A stretch of 64,000 nt of DNA from JAHRVQ01 sp051278195. GTDB taxonomy: Bacteria > Pseudomonadota > Gammaproteobacteria > Pseudomonadales > Azotimanducaceae. The notes beneath the pieces were generated by a model. That model did not search any database, was not told the DNA's origin, and was given only the letters and a program-made list of their open reading frames with translations. Positions 25,653-34,777 of this stretch are shown piece by piece. Made by a program: the position numbers and the translations under genes. Each line of letters opens with the position of its first letter. Position 1 is the first letter of the stretch. Where the stretch lies: NCBI GenBank assembly GCA_051278195.1, contig JBNMQM010000002.1, positions 159,473 to 223,472 of the forward strand, read 5' to 3'.

Positions 25653-28572
25653 AACTTTCGAACTTTTCTATGGAGGATTTCTTCTGCCCGACTGTCTATT
25701 CAAAATACCAGGTTCCCTGCGCGGGATTTTGTTGCTCATATTGCTTGTAGCGAGACCCGCTTTCAGCAATGTTCAGCAGCAGTTTGATATCGAGGCGCAG
25801 CGAGCAGATCTGGCTTTGACAAAGTTTGCGATTCAGGCGGATGAAACCATTGTTTTCTCCTTTGATTTGGCCAGACAGTTCAAAGCTAATCGTCTGGTAG
25901 GGGAGTACGAGCCGGGCATAGCAATTTATTTACTGCTAAAGAATACGGGCCTTGGGGCGCGATATTCGGAAACGGGTCAACTGAGTATTATTTTGAATCA
26001 AGATGAAGGACAAAATAACATGTCAAAGCGAAACACATTTATGTCCGCTCTGGTCGGAGTGCTGCTGGGAGGCGGTGCAGCAGAGGTCGCAGTTGCGAGT
26101 GATGCACCAGACTTAGAAGAGGTCACAGTGATTGGTTCACGTGCGCCAGGACGATCGGCAGAAGATTTACCCGTTCCCGTGGACGTATTAACAGCAGAAG
26201 CTTTAGAAGACACAGGACAAACAGAAGTAGGCCGGATGCTGCAAGCTATTGCGCCATCTTTTAACTTTTCAAGTTCATCCATCAGTGACGGTACTGACGC
26301 ACTTCGGCCGGCGACTCTACGCGGACTTGGTCCAGACCAGACACTCGTGTTGATCAATGGTAAGCGTCGCCACCAGGCTTCTCTGATCCACATCAATACA
26401 TCTGTTGGACGTGGTACCGCAGGTACCGATATGAACGCCATTCCTGCTGCATCTATTAAACGCATTGAAGTGCTGCGCGATGGCGCCGCCGCTCAATACG
26501 GTTCTGATGCCATTGCCGGCGTGATCAACATCGTTCTTAACGACTATGATGAAGGCGGCAAAGTTGCTGTGTCTTATGGTGAAACCAGCGAAGGCGACGG
26601 CGAAACAACCAACGTCGACCTGACTAAAGGCTTCGCTCTAGGTTCTTCAGGCTTTCTTAACGTCAGCCTAAATGTTCGTGATCGTGGTTTCACGAATCGC
26701 GCAGGTGTACACGGTTCTTGTCAGTTCCCTGGCTGTACAACACTAGGTAATGGCAACTTGCTGCTGGGTGATCCACGCGAAGCAACGGCTACTCGCGATA
26801 CGTTCCGCATTGGTGATGCAGAGTCTGAGCAATTTGCAGCAACGGTTAACGGTGCATTTGAGCTAGGTATGGGTGAGTTGTATGGCTTCATTACCTACTC
26901 AGCACGCGACAATGAATCGGCTGCTTTCTTCCGTCATAACAATAACTCCGGCGGTAACGTGCCGCTAGCTGATGGCGATGCCACCATTCCAGCGGGCTTC
27001 TTGCCTAAGATCAATTCTGATATCGACGATATGTCTTACAACTTTGGCTATCGCGCAGAATTTGATGATGGCTCGACATTAGATGTCTCTTATACCAATG
27101 GTGAAAACACCATTGATTACACAACGAGCGACTCTTTGAATTCCTCGTTTGCAAACTTGCAGGGACAGCCAGTAGCACTAGGGGGCGGGGGACTTACTCC
27201 TGCTCAAATTCGCTCTACTGTGTCACGTGAAGCGAAAGCCTATGGCTTAGAACTGGGTCTTGAGACCATCAACGTAGATTTCACACAGCGCTATGGCGAC
27301 CTTGCGGTTGCGATTGGTGCCGAGCTACGGGAAGACGAATACATCATTAATGCGGGTGAAGAATATTCCTTCCGTGATTACGACACTGTTAATGGTGCGA
27401 ACCTTTTCGCCACAAACGGTAGCGGCGGTATTCAGGGTTTCGGCGGTATTGCGCCTAACAACGAAGTGGATGAAACCAGAAACGTCATTTCTTTTTATCT
27501 AGATACAGAATATGACGTATCCGATGACTTCCTAATCAGCGGTGCCGTTCGTTATGACGACTACGATGGTTTTGGCGACACAACCAACTTTAAAGTCGCG
27601 GCTAACTATCGCTTCAACGATATGTTTAGTATGCGTTCTGCCGTGAGTTCGGGTTTCCGAGCACCGTCTATGCAGCAGTTGTTCTTCAACAATGTGAGCA
27701 CTCAGTTTGTTTCTGTCGGTGGCGCTTTGGTTGCGCAACAGATCGGGACTTTCCGTAACGACAGTACTTTGGCTCAAGCCATTGGTATCCCTGCTTTGAA
27801 GGAAGAAGACTCTAGTAACTTCAGCATTGGTTTCGTCGCCAATCCTTTGGAAAACGTAAGTTTGACTGTGGACTACTACGCGATTGATATCGACGACCGT
27901 ATTGTTGTCAGTAATCGATTGGGTGCTGGCCTTGCGCCTGCACTTGATGCGGCACTTCTTGCTGCTGGAGCCGGTGCTGGTCAGTTTTTCTTGAACGGTG
28001 CTGACACTGAAACTCGTGGTGTTGACCTGGTAGCGACTTGGAATCCTGAAGTCTCTCGTGGTTCACTTGACCTGACGTTGGCCGCTAACTTCACTGAAAC
28101 TGATGTCGTTGATCTTTTTACACCGTCAGGTAGTGGTCTTTCTGCTGTACCCGTTGACAGTGTGTTCTCAACTCAAGACATCTCAATCATTGAAGAATGG
28201 CAGCCAGAAGACCGCATCAGCATTAGTGGTATTTACCGTCTTGATGACTGGAGCGTTAACATGGCTCTGAACCGATATGGTGAGTACACAGTGACTGACG
28301 GTGGTCGTCAGACTTATGACGCTCAGTGGTTGCTCGACCTACGTGTTGCCTGGGAAGTTCGTGAAGGCATTTCTATTAATGCTGGCGCAAACAACCTGAC
28401 CGACGAGACGCCTGATCGTAATACGATCGGCAACTCACGAACGGGTACCATCGTTGACGCAGCGGGCAATGTTATTGTCTCAAGCCCAGGCGTGTTCGAC
28501 TTTTCACGCCGATCTGCTCCATTCGGCTTTAACGGCGCTTACTACTACGCTGGAGTTTCTTACTCCTTCTAG
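25597..28572 (+). CDS. TonB-dependent receptor with STN signalling domain and an internal second signal peptide
   Basis: A 991-codon frame. An N-terminal signal-like segment (GILLLILLVARPAFS) precedes an STN domain (about 60-140). Then at residue 142 comes what looks like a complete second start: MSKRNTFMSALVGVLLGGG ending AVAS, followed by a TonB-box-like DLEEVTVIGSR, the plug and a 22-strand-type barrel ending YYYAGVSYSF. An AAGGA site 9 nt before 26020 would give an 850-residue receptor without STN. The true upstream start is uncertain: the ATG at 25597 lies inside fecR with poor spacing, while CTG at 25684 has GGAGGA 6 nt upstream. The ligand is unknown. Confidence 0.88.
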   Translation: MVKLLSPQRNLNPRCPTGKTFELFYGGFLLPDCLFKIPGSLRGILLLILLVARPAFSNVQQQFDIEAQRADLALTKFAIQADETIVFSFDLARQFKANRLVGEYEPGIAIYLLLKNTGLGARYSETGQLSIILNQDEGQNNMSKRNTFMSALVGVLLGGGAAEVAVASDAPDLEEVTVIGSRAPGRSAEDLPVPVDVLTAEALEDTGQTEVGRMLQAIAPSFNFSSSSISDGTDALRPATLRGLGPDQTLVLINGKRRHQASLIHINTSVGRGTAGTDMNAIPAASIKRIEVLRDGAAAQYGSDAIAGVINIVLNDYDEGGKVAVSYGETSEGDGETTNVDLTKGFALGSSGFLNVSLNVRDRGFTNRAGVHGSCQFPGCTTLGNGNLLLGDPREATATRDTFRIGDAESEQFAATVNGAFELGMGELYGFITYSARDNESAAFFRHNNNSGGNVPLADGDATIPAGFLPKINSDIDDMSYNFGYRAEFDDGSTLDVSYTNGENTIDYTTSDSLNSSFANLQGQPVALGGGGLTPAQIRSTVSREAKAYGLELGLETINVDFTQRYGDLAVAIGAELREDEYIINAGEEYSFRDYDTVNGANLFATNGSGGIQGFGGIAPNNEVDETRNVISFYLDTEYDVSDDFLISGAVRYDDYDGFGDTTNFKVAANYRFNDMFSMRSAVSSGFRAPSMQQLFFNNVSTQFVSVGGALVAQQIGTFRNDSTLAQAIGIPALKEEDSSNFSIGFVANPLENVSLTVDYYAIDIDDRIVVSNRLGAGLAPALDAALLAAGAGAGQFFLNGADTETRGVDLVATWNPEVSRGSLDLTLAANFTETDVVDLFTPSGSGLSAVPVDSVFSTQDISIIEEWQPEDRISISGIYRLDDWSVNMALNRYGEYTVTDGGRQTYDAQWLLDLRVAWEVREGISINAGANNLTDETPDRNTIGNSRTGTIVDAAGNVIVSSPGVFDFSRRSAPFGFNGAYYYAGVSYSF
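26006..26022 (+). promoter_or_regulatory. internal ribosome-binding site and start codon within the receptor frame
   Basis: AAGGA (26006-26010), a 9-nt spacer, then ATG at 26020, followed by a typical signal peptide. It supports independent initiation of a receptor form that lacks the STN domain. Confidence 0.55.
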
Positions 28573-28590
28573 TCTGTGTTTGAAAAATAG

Positions 28591-28625
28591 ATCCCGGTGC
28601 TTAATTGAGCTCCGGGATTTTTTTT
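28591..28625 (+). terminator. rho-independent terminator after the receptor gene
   Basis: ATCCCGG (28591-28597) pairs with CCGGGAT (28612-28618), followed by a run of eight T residues ending at 28625. It closes the sigma/anti-sigma/receptor operon. Confidence 0.9.
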
Positions 28626-28681
28626 GTCTGAGATCTCCATTATTATAATCGTTCTAAATTTACCCCATTTATAGGAATACC

Positions 28682-29680
28682 ATGAGTCAAGCATCAGGCA
28701 ATCATGACCTGCGTCATGATTGGACCACACAAGAAGTACAAGCTCTGTTTGATTTACCGTTTGCTGATCTTATTGTTCAAGCTCAGTTGGCGCACCGCGC
28801 GCACTTCGACGCGAATCAAGTACAACTTTCAACGCTACTCTCGATCAAAACAGGCGCATGCCCTGAAGACTGCGCCTATTGCCCGCAAAGCAATCGTTAC
28901 GACACTTCAGTTGAAACAGAAAGTTTGCTCGAGTTAGAAAAAGTTCGCGTAGCTGCCCAGCGGGCAAAGACTGCGGGTGCAACCCGGTTCTGCATGGGCG
29001 CCGCCTGGCGTAGCCCCAAAGATCGTGATCTTGAAAAGGTCATTGATATGGTCATTGCTGTGAAGGAGGAGGGTTTAGAAACCTGCGTCACACTTGGGAT
29101 GTTAACGGCCCAGCAGGCTAAGCGTCTTGCCGATGCAGGGCTCGACTACTACAACCATAATCTTGATACGTCACCTGAATATTATAAGGAGATTATCACC
29201 ACCAGAACCTATCAGGACCGCTTGGATACCCTTGGCCATGTGCGAGATTTAGGCATGAAGACCTGCTGCGGCGGCATTGTCGGAATGGGTGAAAAACCCC
29301 AAGACCGTGTCGAAATGCTCCGCACTCTGGCGAATTTGCCTGAACATCCCCAGAGCGTGCCGATCAATAATCTGGTTCGCGTTGCTGGAACGCCTTTGGC
29401 TGCGACCGAGGCAATTGACCCTATTGATTTCGCTCGTACGATCGCGGTCGCCAAGATTATGATGGCTGCATCCTACATTCGACTTTCTGCCGGACGCGAG
29501 ACGATGGATGAGTCCAGTCAGGCGCTGTGTTTTCTAGCTGGTGCGAATTCGATCTTTTTTGGAGACAAATTGCTGACCACGCCGAACCCTGAGAACCATG
29601 ATGATCTGGCGTTGATGGCGAAACTAGGTTTAGAGATCGAGCCGCAGCCGAAATACACGGAGTTGATGCTAAAAGCTTGA
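28682..29680 (+). CDS. bioB: biotin synthase
   Basis: A 332-residue radical-SAM enzyme that inserts sulfur into dethiobiotin. The SAM-cluster cysteines are C60, C64 and C67 (GACPEDCAYCPQ). Other family signatures are FCMGAAWRSPKDRD, DYYNHNLDTSPEYY and IRLSAGRETMDESSQALCFLAGANSIFFGDKLLTT, which holds the Arg of the auxiliary [2Fe-2S] site. No other bio genes are beside it. It lies between terminator-like elements and is probably transcribed alone. Confidence 0.98.
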   Translation: MSQASGNHDLRHDWTTQEVQALFDLPFADLIVQAQLAHRAHFDANQVQLSTLLSIKTGACPEDCAYCPQSNRYDTSVETESLLELEKVRVAAQRAKTAGATRFCMGAAWRSPKDRDLEKVIDMVIAVKEEGLETCVTLGMLTAQQAKRLADAGLDYYNHNLDTSPEYYKEIITTRTYQDRLDTLGHVRDLGMKTCCGGIVGMGEKPQDRVEMLRTLANLPEHPQSVPINNLVRVAGTPLAATEAIDPIDFARTIAVAKIMMAASYIRLSAGRETMDESSQALCFLAGANSIFFGDKLLTTPNPENHDDLALMAKLGLEIEPQPKYTELMLKA

Positions 29681-29749
29681 TCGTCTATTTAAGAGACGCT
29701 TTATGAAGCACTCAGTTAACAAGCACTGAGTTAAGAGATAGCGAAGTTT

Positions 29750-29779
29750 CGGTATTCGGGATATATATCCCGAATATCG
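29750..29779. promoter_or_regulatory. long palindrome between bioB and ilvC
   Basis: A perfect 24-bp palindrome (29753-29776, half-site TATTCGGGATAT) extends to a 15-bp RNA stem if one G-U pair is allowed. It is 111 bp before the ilvC start. The T-run after it is short (CATTTTA). It could therefore be the bioB terminator or an operator for ilvC; the sequence does not decide. Confidence 0.55.
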
Positions 29780-29890
29780 CATTTTACGCAAGCACGCGAA
29801 TCGCTTAAGGTACCCACCCTGAAAGTCATATCACTATCAACATCAATAGAACCACTTTAGAACCGCTCTCAAACATTCTCGGAAAACACC

Positions 29891-31363
29891 ATGGCCAATT
29901 ACTTCAATTCTTTGTCTTTACGCGAACAACTTGCCCAGCTGGGTAAATGTGAATTTATGAATCTCTCGGAATTTGCCGATGGTGCCAACTACCTAAAGGG
30001 CAAAAAGCTTGTAGTTGTCGGTTGTGGTGCGCAGGGGCTGAACCAGGGTTTGAATCTACGTGATAGCGGCCTCGATGTGTCTTATACGTTGCGTGCCTCG
30101 GCAATCGCAGAGAAGCGTCAGAGCTGGAAGAATGCCACTGAAAATGGTTTTACCGTCGGCACCTATGACGAACTGATCCCGACGGCGGATCTGGTACTTA
30201 ACCTGACCCCGGACAAACAACATACCGCTGTCGTCGGTGAGATCGTCCCATTGATGAAGAAAGATAGCTGTCTTGCCTATTCACATGGCTTCAATATTGT
30301 CGAAGAGGGCATGCAGGTTCGAGAAGATATTACGGTCATTATGGTGGCACCGAAGTGCCCCGGTACTGAGGTGCGAGAAGAATATAAGCGCGGCTTTGGT
30401 GTTCCAACTCTAATTGCGGTTCATGAAAAGAACGACCCGCGCGGTGAAGGTCTTGCACTTGCAAAGGCTTACGCCGCAGGTACCGGTGGCCACAAGGCCG
30501 GCGTTCTGATGTCCTCCTTTATTGCCGAAGTGAAGTCTGACCTGATGGGTGAGCAAACTATCCTCTGTGGCATGCTGCAGACAGGCTCTTTGCTGTGTTT
30601 TGATAAGATGGTCGCACAAGGGGTCGAGGCGGGTTATGCCGCCAAGCTGGTTCAATACGGTTGGGAAACCGTGACTGAAGCGCTGAAGCATGGCGGTGTG
30701 ACCAATATGCTAGACCGTTTGTCCAACCCAGCAAAGATCAAAGCCTATGATTTGGCGGAAGAATTAAAGGTCATCATGCGTCCGCTTTACGAGAAGCATA
30801 TGGATGACATTATGTCGGGCCACTTTTCTCGAACGATGATGGAAGACTGGGCCAATGACGATGTGAACCTGCTCGGCTGGCGTAAAGAGACCGGTGAATC
30901 GGCGTTTGAAAAAACGGCTGCGGCAGATATCGAAATCACCGACCAAGAATACTTTGATCACGGTGTATTGATGGTGGCTATGGTGAAGGCGGGTGTTGAA
31001 CTTGCCTATGAAACCATGGTGTCTGCTGGTATCAAGGAAGAGTCCGCTTACTATGAAAGCCTTCATGAAACGCCGTTAATTGCCAACACCATTGCTCGCA
31101 AAAAGCTGTTTGAAATGAACAGCACAATTTCAGATACGGCGGAGTATGGCTGCTATCTGTATAACCACGCCTGTTTGCCATTGTTGGCTGACTTTATGAA
31201 AACAGTGGATACGGATGTGATTGGTCGTGGTCTTGGCTTGAACGACTTTTCGGTCGACAATCAGCGCTTGATTGAAGTGAACGATGAGCTTCGTAGCCAT
31301 AGCGTTGAAAAAATCGGCAAGGTATTACGTGGCTACATGGGAGCAATGAAAAAGATCGTCTAA
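29891..31363 (+). CDS. ilvC: ketol-acid reductoisomerase, class II (long form)
   Basis: A 490-residue enzyme, matching the enterobacterial long form. The NADPH-binding motif is VVGCGAQGLNQGLNLRDSG, followed by VSYTLR. The first catalytic knotted domain has PKCPGTEVREEYKRGFGVP and SDLMGEQTILCGMLQ, and a duplicated C-terminal domain follows. It converts acetolactate or acetohydroxybutyrate to the dihydroxy acid in branched-chain amino acid synthesis. It stands apart from other ilv genes. The next gene begins 5 bp after its stop. Confidence 0.98.
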   Translation: MANYFNSLSLREQLAQLGKCEFMNLSEFADGANYLKGKKLVVVGCGAQGLNQGLNLRDSGLDVSYTLRASAIAEKRQSWKNATENGFTVGTYDELIPTADLVLNLTPDKQHTAVVGEIVPLMKKDSCLAYSHGFNIVEEGMQVREDITVIMVAPKCPGTEVREEYKRGFGVPTLIAVHEKNDPRGEGLALAKAYAAGTGGHKAGVLMSSFIAEVKSDLMGEQTILCGMLQTGSLLCFDKMVAQGVEAGYAAKLVQYGWETVTEALKHGGVTNMLDRLSNPAKIKAYDLAEELKVIMRPLYEKHMDDIMSGHFSRTMMEDWANDDVNLLGWRKETGESAFEKTAAADIEITDQEYFDHGVLMVAMVKAGVELAYETMVSAGIKEESAYYESLHETPLIANTIARKKLFEMNSTISDTAEYGCYLYNHACLPLLADFMKTVDTDVIGRGLGLNDFSVDNQRLIEVNDELRSHSVEKIGKVLRGYMGAMKKIV

Positions 31364-31368
31364 CGTCA

Positions 31369-32775
31369 TTGCGCCCCATTCGGTTTCAACAGTGCGAGAT
31401 TCGTTTTTCTGAAGTCTATGCACTCAAAGATATTAGTCTTGAGATAGCACCTGGTGAACACTGGGTACTGCTTGGTGCCAACGGTTCGGGTAAGTCTGCA
31501 TTGGCGGCTGCTTTGGTTGGTGAAGGGCAGTTAGTATCGGGCGCACAGTCCGAGTTGCCGTCGGCCCAGCTGGTTTCCTTTGAAGTTCAGCGGGCAATGA
31601 TTGATTCTGAACGCGAAAAAGACGACAGCGTTATCACCGATGAAGTGTATACCGGCACACCCGTTCGAGAGGTGTTGGCGGGTGGAAACCCTGACGTTTC
31701 TCAATCGTTGATTGAGGCGTTTGGTCTTGGCGATAAACTAGATCGTGGTTTCCGCCATCTTTCCACTGGTGAAACTCGAAAGCTGATGCTCATCCGTGCC
31801 ATCGCGGCGGAGCCTGAACTATTGGTGCTCGACGAGCCTTTCGATGGTCTCGATGCGGATGCAACCGCCCAACTTATCGACCAACTCAAGAGAGTTGCTC
31901 GGTCCACCACGATAGTGTTGGTGCTGAATCGTTTGGACGAAATTCCGGACTGGGTGTCTCGTGCCGCGCTCATGGTAGCAGGTCGTATTTCCCATCAAGG
32001 CCGCATCGAAGATGAGTTGCCGATTATCAGGCAGCTGTTGCAATTGCAACGCGATGATCTTGTGATCCCCGCGTCCGAACTAGCTGATCGCGTACCGATA
32101 CTTGCGCCAGGTCCTCTGGTAAAGCTGATATCTGGCCGAGTGGCTTATGGCGACACCACCATTTTTTCTAATCTTGACTGGCAGGTAAATCCGGGCGAGC
32201 ACTGGCAAGTTGTTGGTCCTAACGGCAGTGGTAAGACCTGCCTACTGAATCTAATCACTGGCGATCATCCCCAGTGTTATGTGAACGATATTCAGGTGGT
32301 CGGCTATCAGCGGGGCCAGGGTGAGAGTATCTGGGACTTGAAGCAACACATGGGCTATGTATCCACGGCGTTGCAGTGGGAATACCGGGTCAGCATTAGT
32401 TTACAGAACATTATTATTTCGGGCTTCTACGACAGTATTGGCCTTTATGCGAAAGCGACTGAGAACCAACAGGCTATTGCTAAGCAATGGTTGGAGTTAT
32501 TGGGTCTTAGCGATAGGGCGCATCAGCCCTTTAACCAATGTTCTTATGGCGACCAAAGGTTATTGTTGATTGCCCGGGCCATGGTGAAGCACCCTCAGCT
32601 ACTCATTTTGGACGAACCTTGTTTAGGCTTGGATGAGGTAAATCGGCAGTTGGTGCTATCACTGATCGAAATTATTTGTGCGTCCAGCGAGACGACCATA
32701 CTTTACGTCAACCATCACGCGGGTGACCGCATCAAAGGGTTAGAAAAAGTGTTGAACATGGCTGATTACGCTTGA
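31369..32775 (+). CDS. duplicated ABC transporter ATPase, ModF/PhrA-like
   Basis: A soluble protein of 468 residues with two ATPase domains. Domain 1 has Walker A GANGSGKSAL, signature LSTGETRKL and Walker B LLVLDEPFDGLD. Domain 2 has Walker A GPNGSGKTCLL, a degenerate signature CSYGDQRLLL and Walker B LLILDEPCLGLD. The arrangement resembles ModF/PhrA, whose role is poorly defined. No membrane partner is present. The likely start is TTG at 31369, with no clear ribosome-binding site. It is followed by an MFS gene with a 4-bp overlap. Confidence 0.85.
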   Translation: MRPIRFQQCEIRFSEVYALKDISLEIAPGEHWVLLGANGSGKSALAAALVGEGQLVSGAQSELPSAQLVSFEVQRAMIDSEREKDDSVITDEVYTGTPVREVLAGGNPDVSQSLIEAFGLGDKLDRGFRHLSTGETRKLMLIRAIAAEPELLVLDEPFDGLDADATAQLIDQLKRVARSTTIVLVLNRLDEIPDWVSRAALMVAGRISHQGRIEDELPIIRQLLQLQRDDLVIPASELADRVPILAPGPLVKLISGRVAYGDTTIFSNLDWQVNPGEHWQVVGPNGSGKTCLLNLITGDHPQCYVNDIQVVGYQRGQGESIWDLKQHMGYVSTALQWEYRVSISLQNIIISGFYDSIGLYAKATENQQAIAKQWLELLGLSDRAHQPFNQCSYGDQRLLLIARAMVKHPQLLILDEPCLGLDEVNRQLVLSLIEIICASSETTILYVNHHAGDRIKGLEKVLNMADYA

Positions 32776-33971
32776 GTAACGATGACACGTTTCCGCTGAA
32801 GTTCGCTAAAGGGACGTTGCTCGCTTCGGTGATGGCGATGGGTTTTTCTCAGACGATTCTTTTTGCTGTGCTAGCACCGCTCGGTCGAGAGATTGGCCTA
32901 TCTGAAATTCAGGTGGGTGCGATTATTTCGGCATCTTCTCTGACGGTCTTTATTGCCATGCCGATCTGGGGCCGGGTCAGCGATACCTGGGGTCGGCGCA
33001 AGGTCATTTTGATTGGCTTGTTTGGCTATAGCCTCGGTACCGTGTTGTTTGCCAGTGTCTTTCAGGCAGCGTTAATGGGTTTCTTTGTGCCAACCACTGC
33101 ATTTCTCTGTTTGACCATCGCCCGGGTCAGTAACGCCGCTGTGATGGCAGCAACGCAGCCGGCATCTACTGCGTACATGGCGGACATTACCGATATCTCA
33201 ACTCGCACCAAAGGGATGGGGCAGATTGGCGCAGCAAGTAATCTTGGCTCAATTCTAGGGCCTGCAGTCGGCGGGGTGCTGGCGGCCTACACGCTGTTAA
33301 CGCCAATCTGGTTCTCTGCAGCGGTAACACTCATCGCGGCCATCTTGGTGTTGATTGCACTACCCCCTGCGCCCGTGTTGCTGATGAAAACGAAACCAAA
33401 GCGATTGAAATATACCGATCCCCGAATTTTACCCTTCGTGTTTGTCGGCATCTTTATGTTTATGGGCTTTGCGATTGTGCAACAGACCATGGCCTTTCGG
33501 TTTCAGGATACTTTAAACCTTACTGCGGCAGAGACTGCACAGGTGGTAGGCATTGGGATGATGCTATCGGCATTCTTTTCTCTCGTGGCACAAGTGCTGG
33601 TGTTACCTCGCCTGCATGTTCAGCCGTTTACCCTGCTGAAAGTTGCGATGCCTATTTTGATCGGTGCATTTTTGATGATGGCAATGGCAGAGAGTCGATG
33701 GCTGCTGACGATGGCAATGGCCATTCAGGGGTTCGGGATGGGTCTGGCGGGCCCTGGTTTTATGTCGGGCGCATCGCTTGCTGTCTCACAAGAAGAGCAG
33801 GGGTCTGTCGCTGGTGTTGCTAATTCCTGTGCACCGTTAGGGTTTACAATCGGCCCGCTACTGGGAACGGTTTTGTATACTATTCAACCGGACTATCCCT
33901 ATTGGTTTACCTGTGCAGTGTATGTGCCGCTGTTGATCTTCACCCTGACGTTCAAGCCAGCACGCTTATAA
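32772..33971 (+). CDS. MFS transporter
   Basis: An inner-membrane permease of 399 residues with 12 predicted TM segments. The loop 2-3 motif GRVSDTWGRRKVILIG is the classic MFS motif A. The sequence resembles drug-efflux-type members, but the substrate is unknown. It appears to start with TTG at 32772, overlapping the TGA of the ABC ATPase gene (TTGA), so translation is coupled. It converges on the cupin gene, overlapping its 3' end by 6 bp. Confidence 0.88.
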   Translation: MSNDDTFPLKFAKGTLLASVMAMGFSQTILFAVLAPLGREIGLSEIQVGAIISASSLTVFIAMPIWGRVSDTWGRRKVILIGLFGYSLGTVLFASVFQAALMGFFVPTTAFLCLTIARVSNAAVMAATQPASTAYMADITDISTRTKGMGQIGAASNLGSILGPAVGGVLAAYTLLTPIWFSAAVTLIAAILVLIALPPAPVLLMKTKPKRLKYTDPRILPFVFVGIFMFMGFAIVQQTMAFRFQDTLNLTAAETAQVVGIGMMLSAFFSLVAQVLVLPRLHVQPFTLLKVAMPILIGAFLMMAMAESRWLLTMAMAIQGFGMGLAGPGFMSGASLAVSQEEQGSVAGVANSCAPLGFTIGPLLGTVLYTIQPDYPYWFTCAVYVPLLIFTLTFKPARL

Positions 33972-34628
33972 GTGGTTTTTTTTAACCAATAATCGAACAT
34001 CGTTGCTGATAGCGCTAACAGATATAGACTGATGCCCTGGCCAGCGTAACCAATGTTCAGTTTCGTAAGTCTGTGCCTGAACACCATCGGACGCTCTTAT
34101 TTTTCCGGACAATACTAAGACTTCGAGGCCCGCATTGGATGATTCCGTATAGGTTTGACCTTGCTTTAGTTCACGAATCATCACCTCTTCAGTTTTAAAC
34201 TTGTGCAACGGCAGTGTCGTCACACTGTCAATCCGCGAGATAGCTCTATCCAGTGTATTCGTCGTCACAAAAGTTTGATCCTCGACGTCCATCTGGCGCA
34301 ATTTCACATAGATGCGGCAGCCTTTTTTGGTGAAAGGTTGGTGCGATGAGCCGTCTGGATTGCGCACATAATATCCTGCAGGGTAGTCACCTGATTCGTC
34401 TGAAAAGGTACCTTCCAGCACGTAATATTCCTCACCCTTGGTGTGATTATGGGGGGAGAAAAATGAATTGGGCTGGTAGCGCACAATCGTGGTTGCGCGG
34501 GCAACCTCATCTCCAATGCGGTCTAACATGCGTCGGTCAACACCGGGCAGTGGTGATGGCACCCAATCAATTTCGTTGGTGTTGACGCTCGCGGGCTGAC
34601 TGAGGTCAGCAAATAATTGCATGGTCAT
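33966..34628 (-). CDS. ChrR-like cupin domain protein
   Basis: A 220-residue protein with two cupin-like halves. The first holds the metal-binding set: FFSPHNHTKGEEYYVLEGTF, giving two His and a Glu, with a later His in GSSHQPFTKKG. It resembles the cupin domain of the ChrR anti-sigma factor, but I see no N-terminal zinc sigma-binding domain. It may act as a dioxygenase-type or sensor cupin. Start: ATG at 34628, with a second ATG two codons later. It faces a divergent promoter region shared with the CoA-transferase. Confidence 0.75.
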   Translation of the reverse strand: MTMQLFADLSQPASVNTNEIDWVPSPLPGVDRRMLDRIGDEVARATTIVRYQPNSFFSPHNHTKGEEYYVLEGTFSDESGDYPAGYYVRNPDGSSHQPFTKKGCRIYVKLRQMDVEDQTFVTTNTLDRAISRIDSVTTLPLHKFKTEEVMIRELKQGQTYTESSNAGLEVLVLSGKIRASDGVQAQTYETEHWLRWPGHQSISVSAISNDVRLLVKKNHL

Positions 34629-34777
34629 GGTCCGTCTTGTTTTGTTAAGTTATAAGTAATGAAGTCTAGTGTGTCGCGGTAGCGTGGAAAAGTCCGAGGG
34701 TTCGAATAGCGCTTATTCACAATCGCCGGTATTAGGTCAAAACCAGTACAACAATAAAATGTAATCAAGGGGGATGT

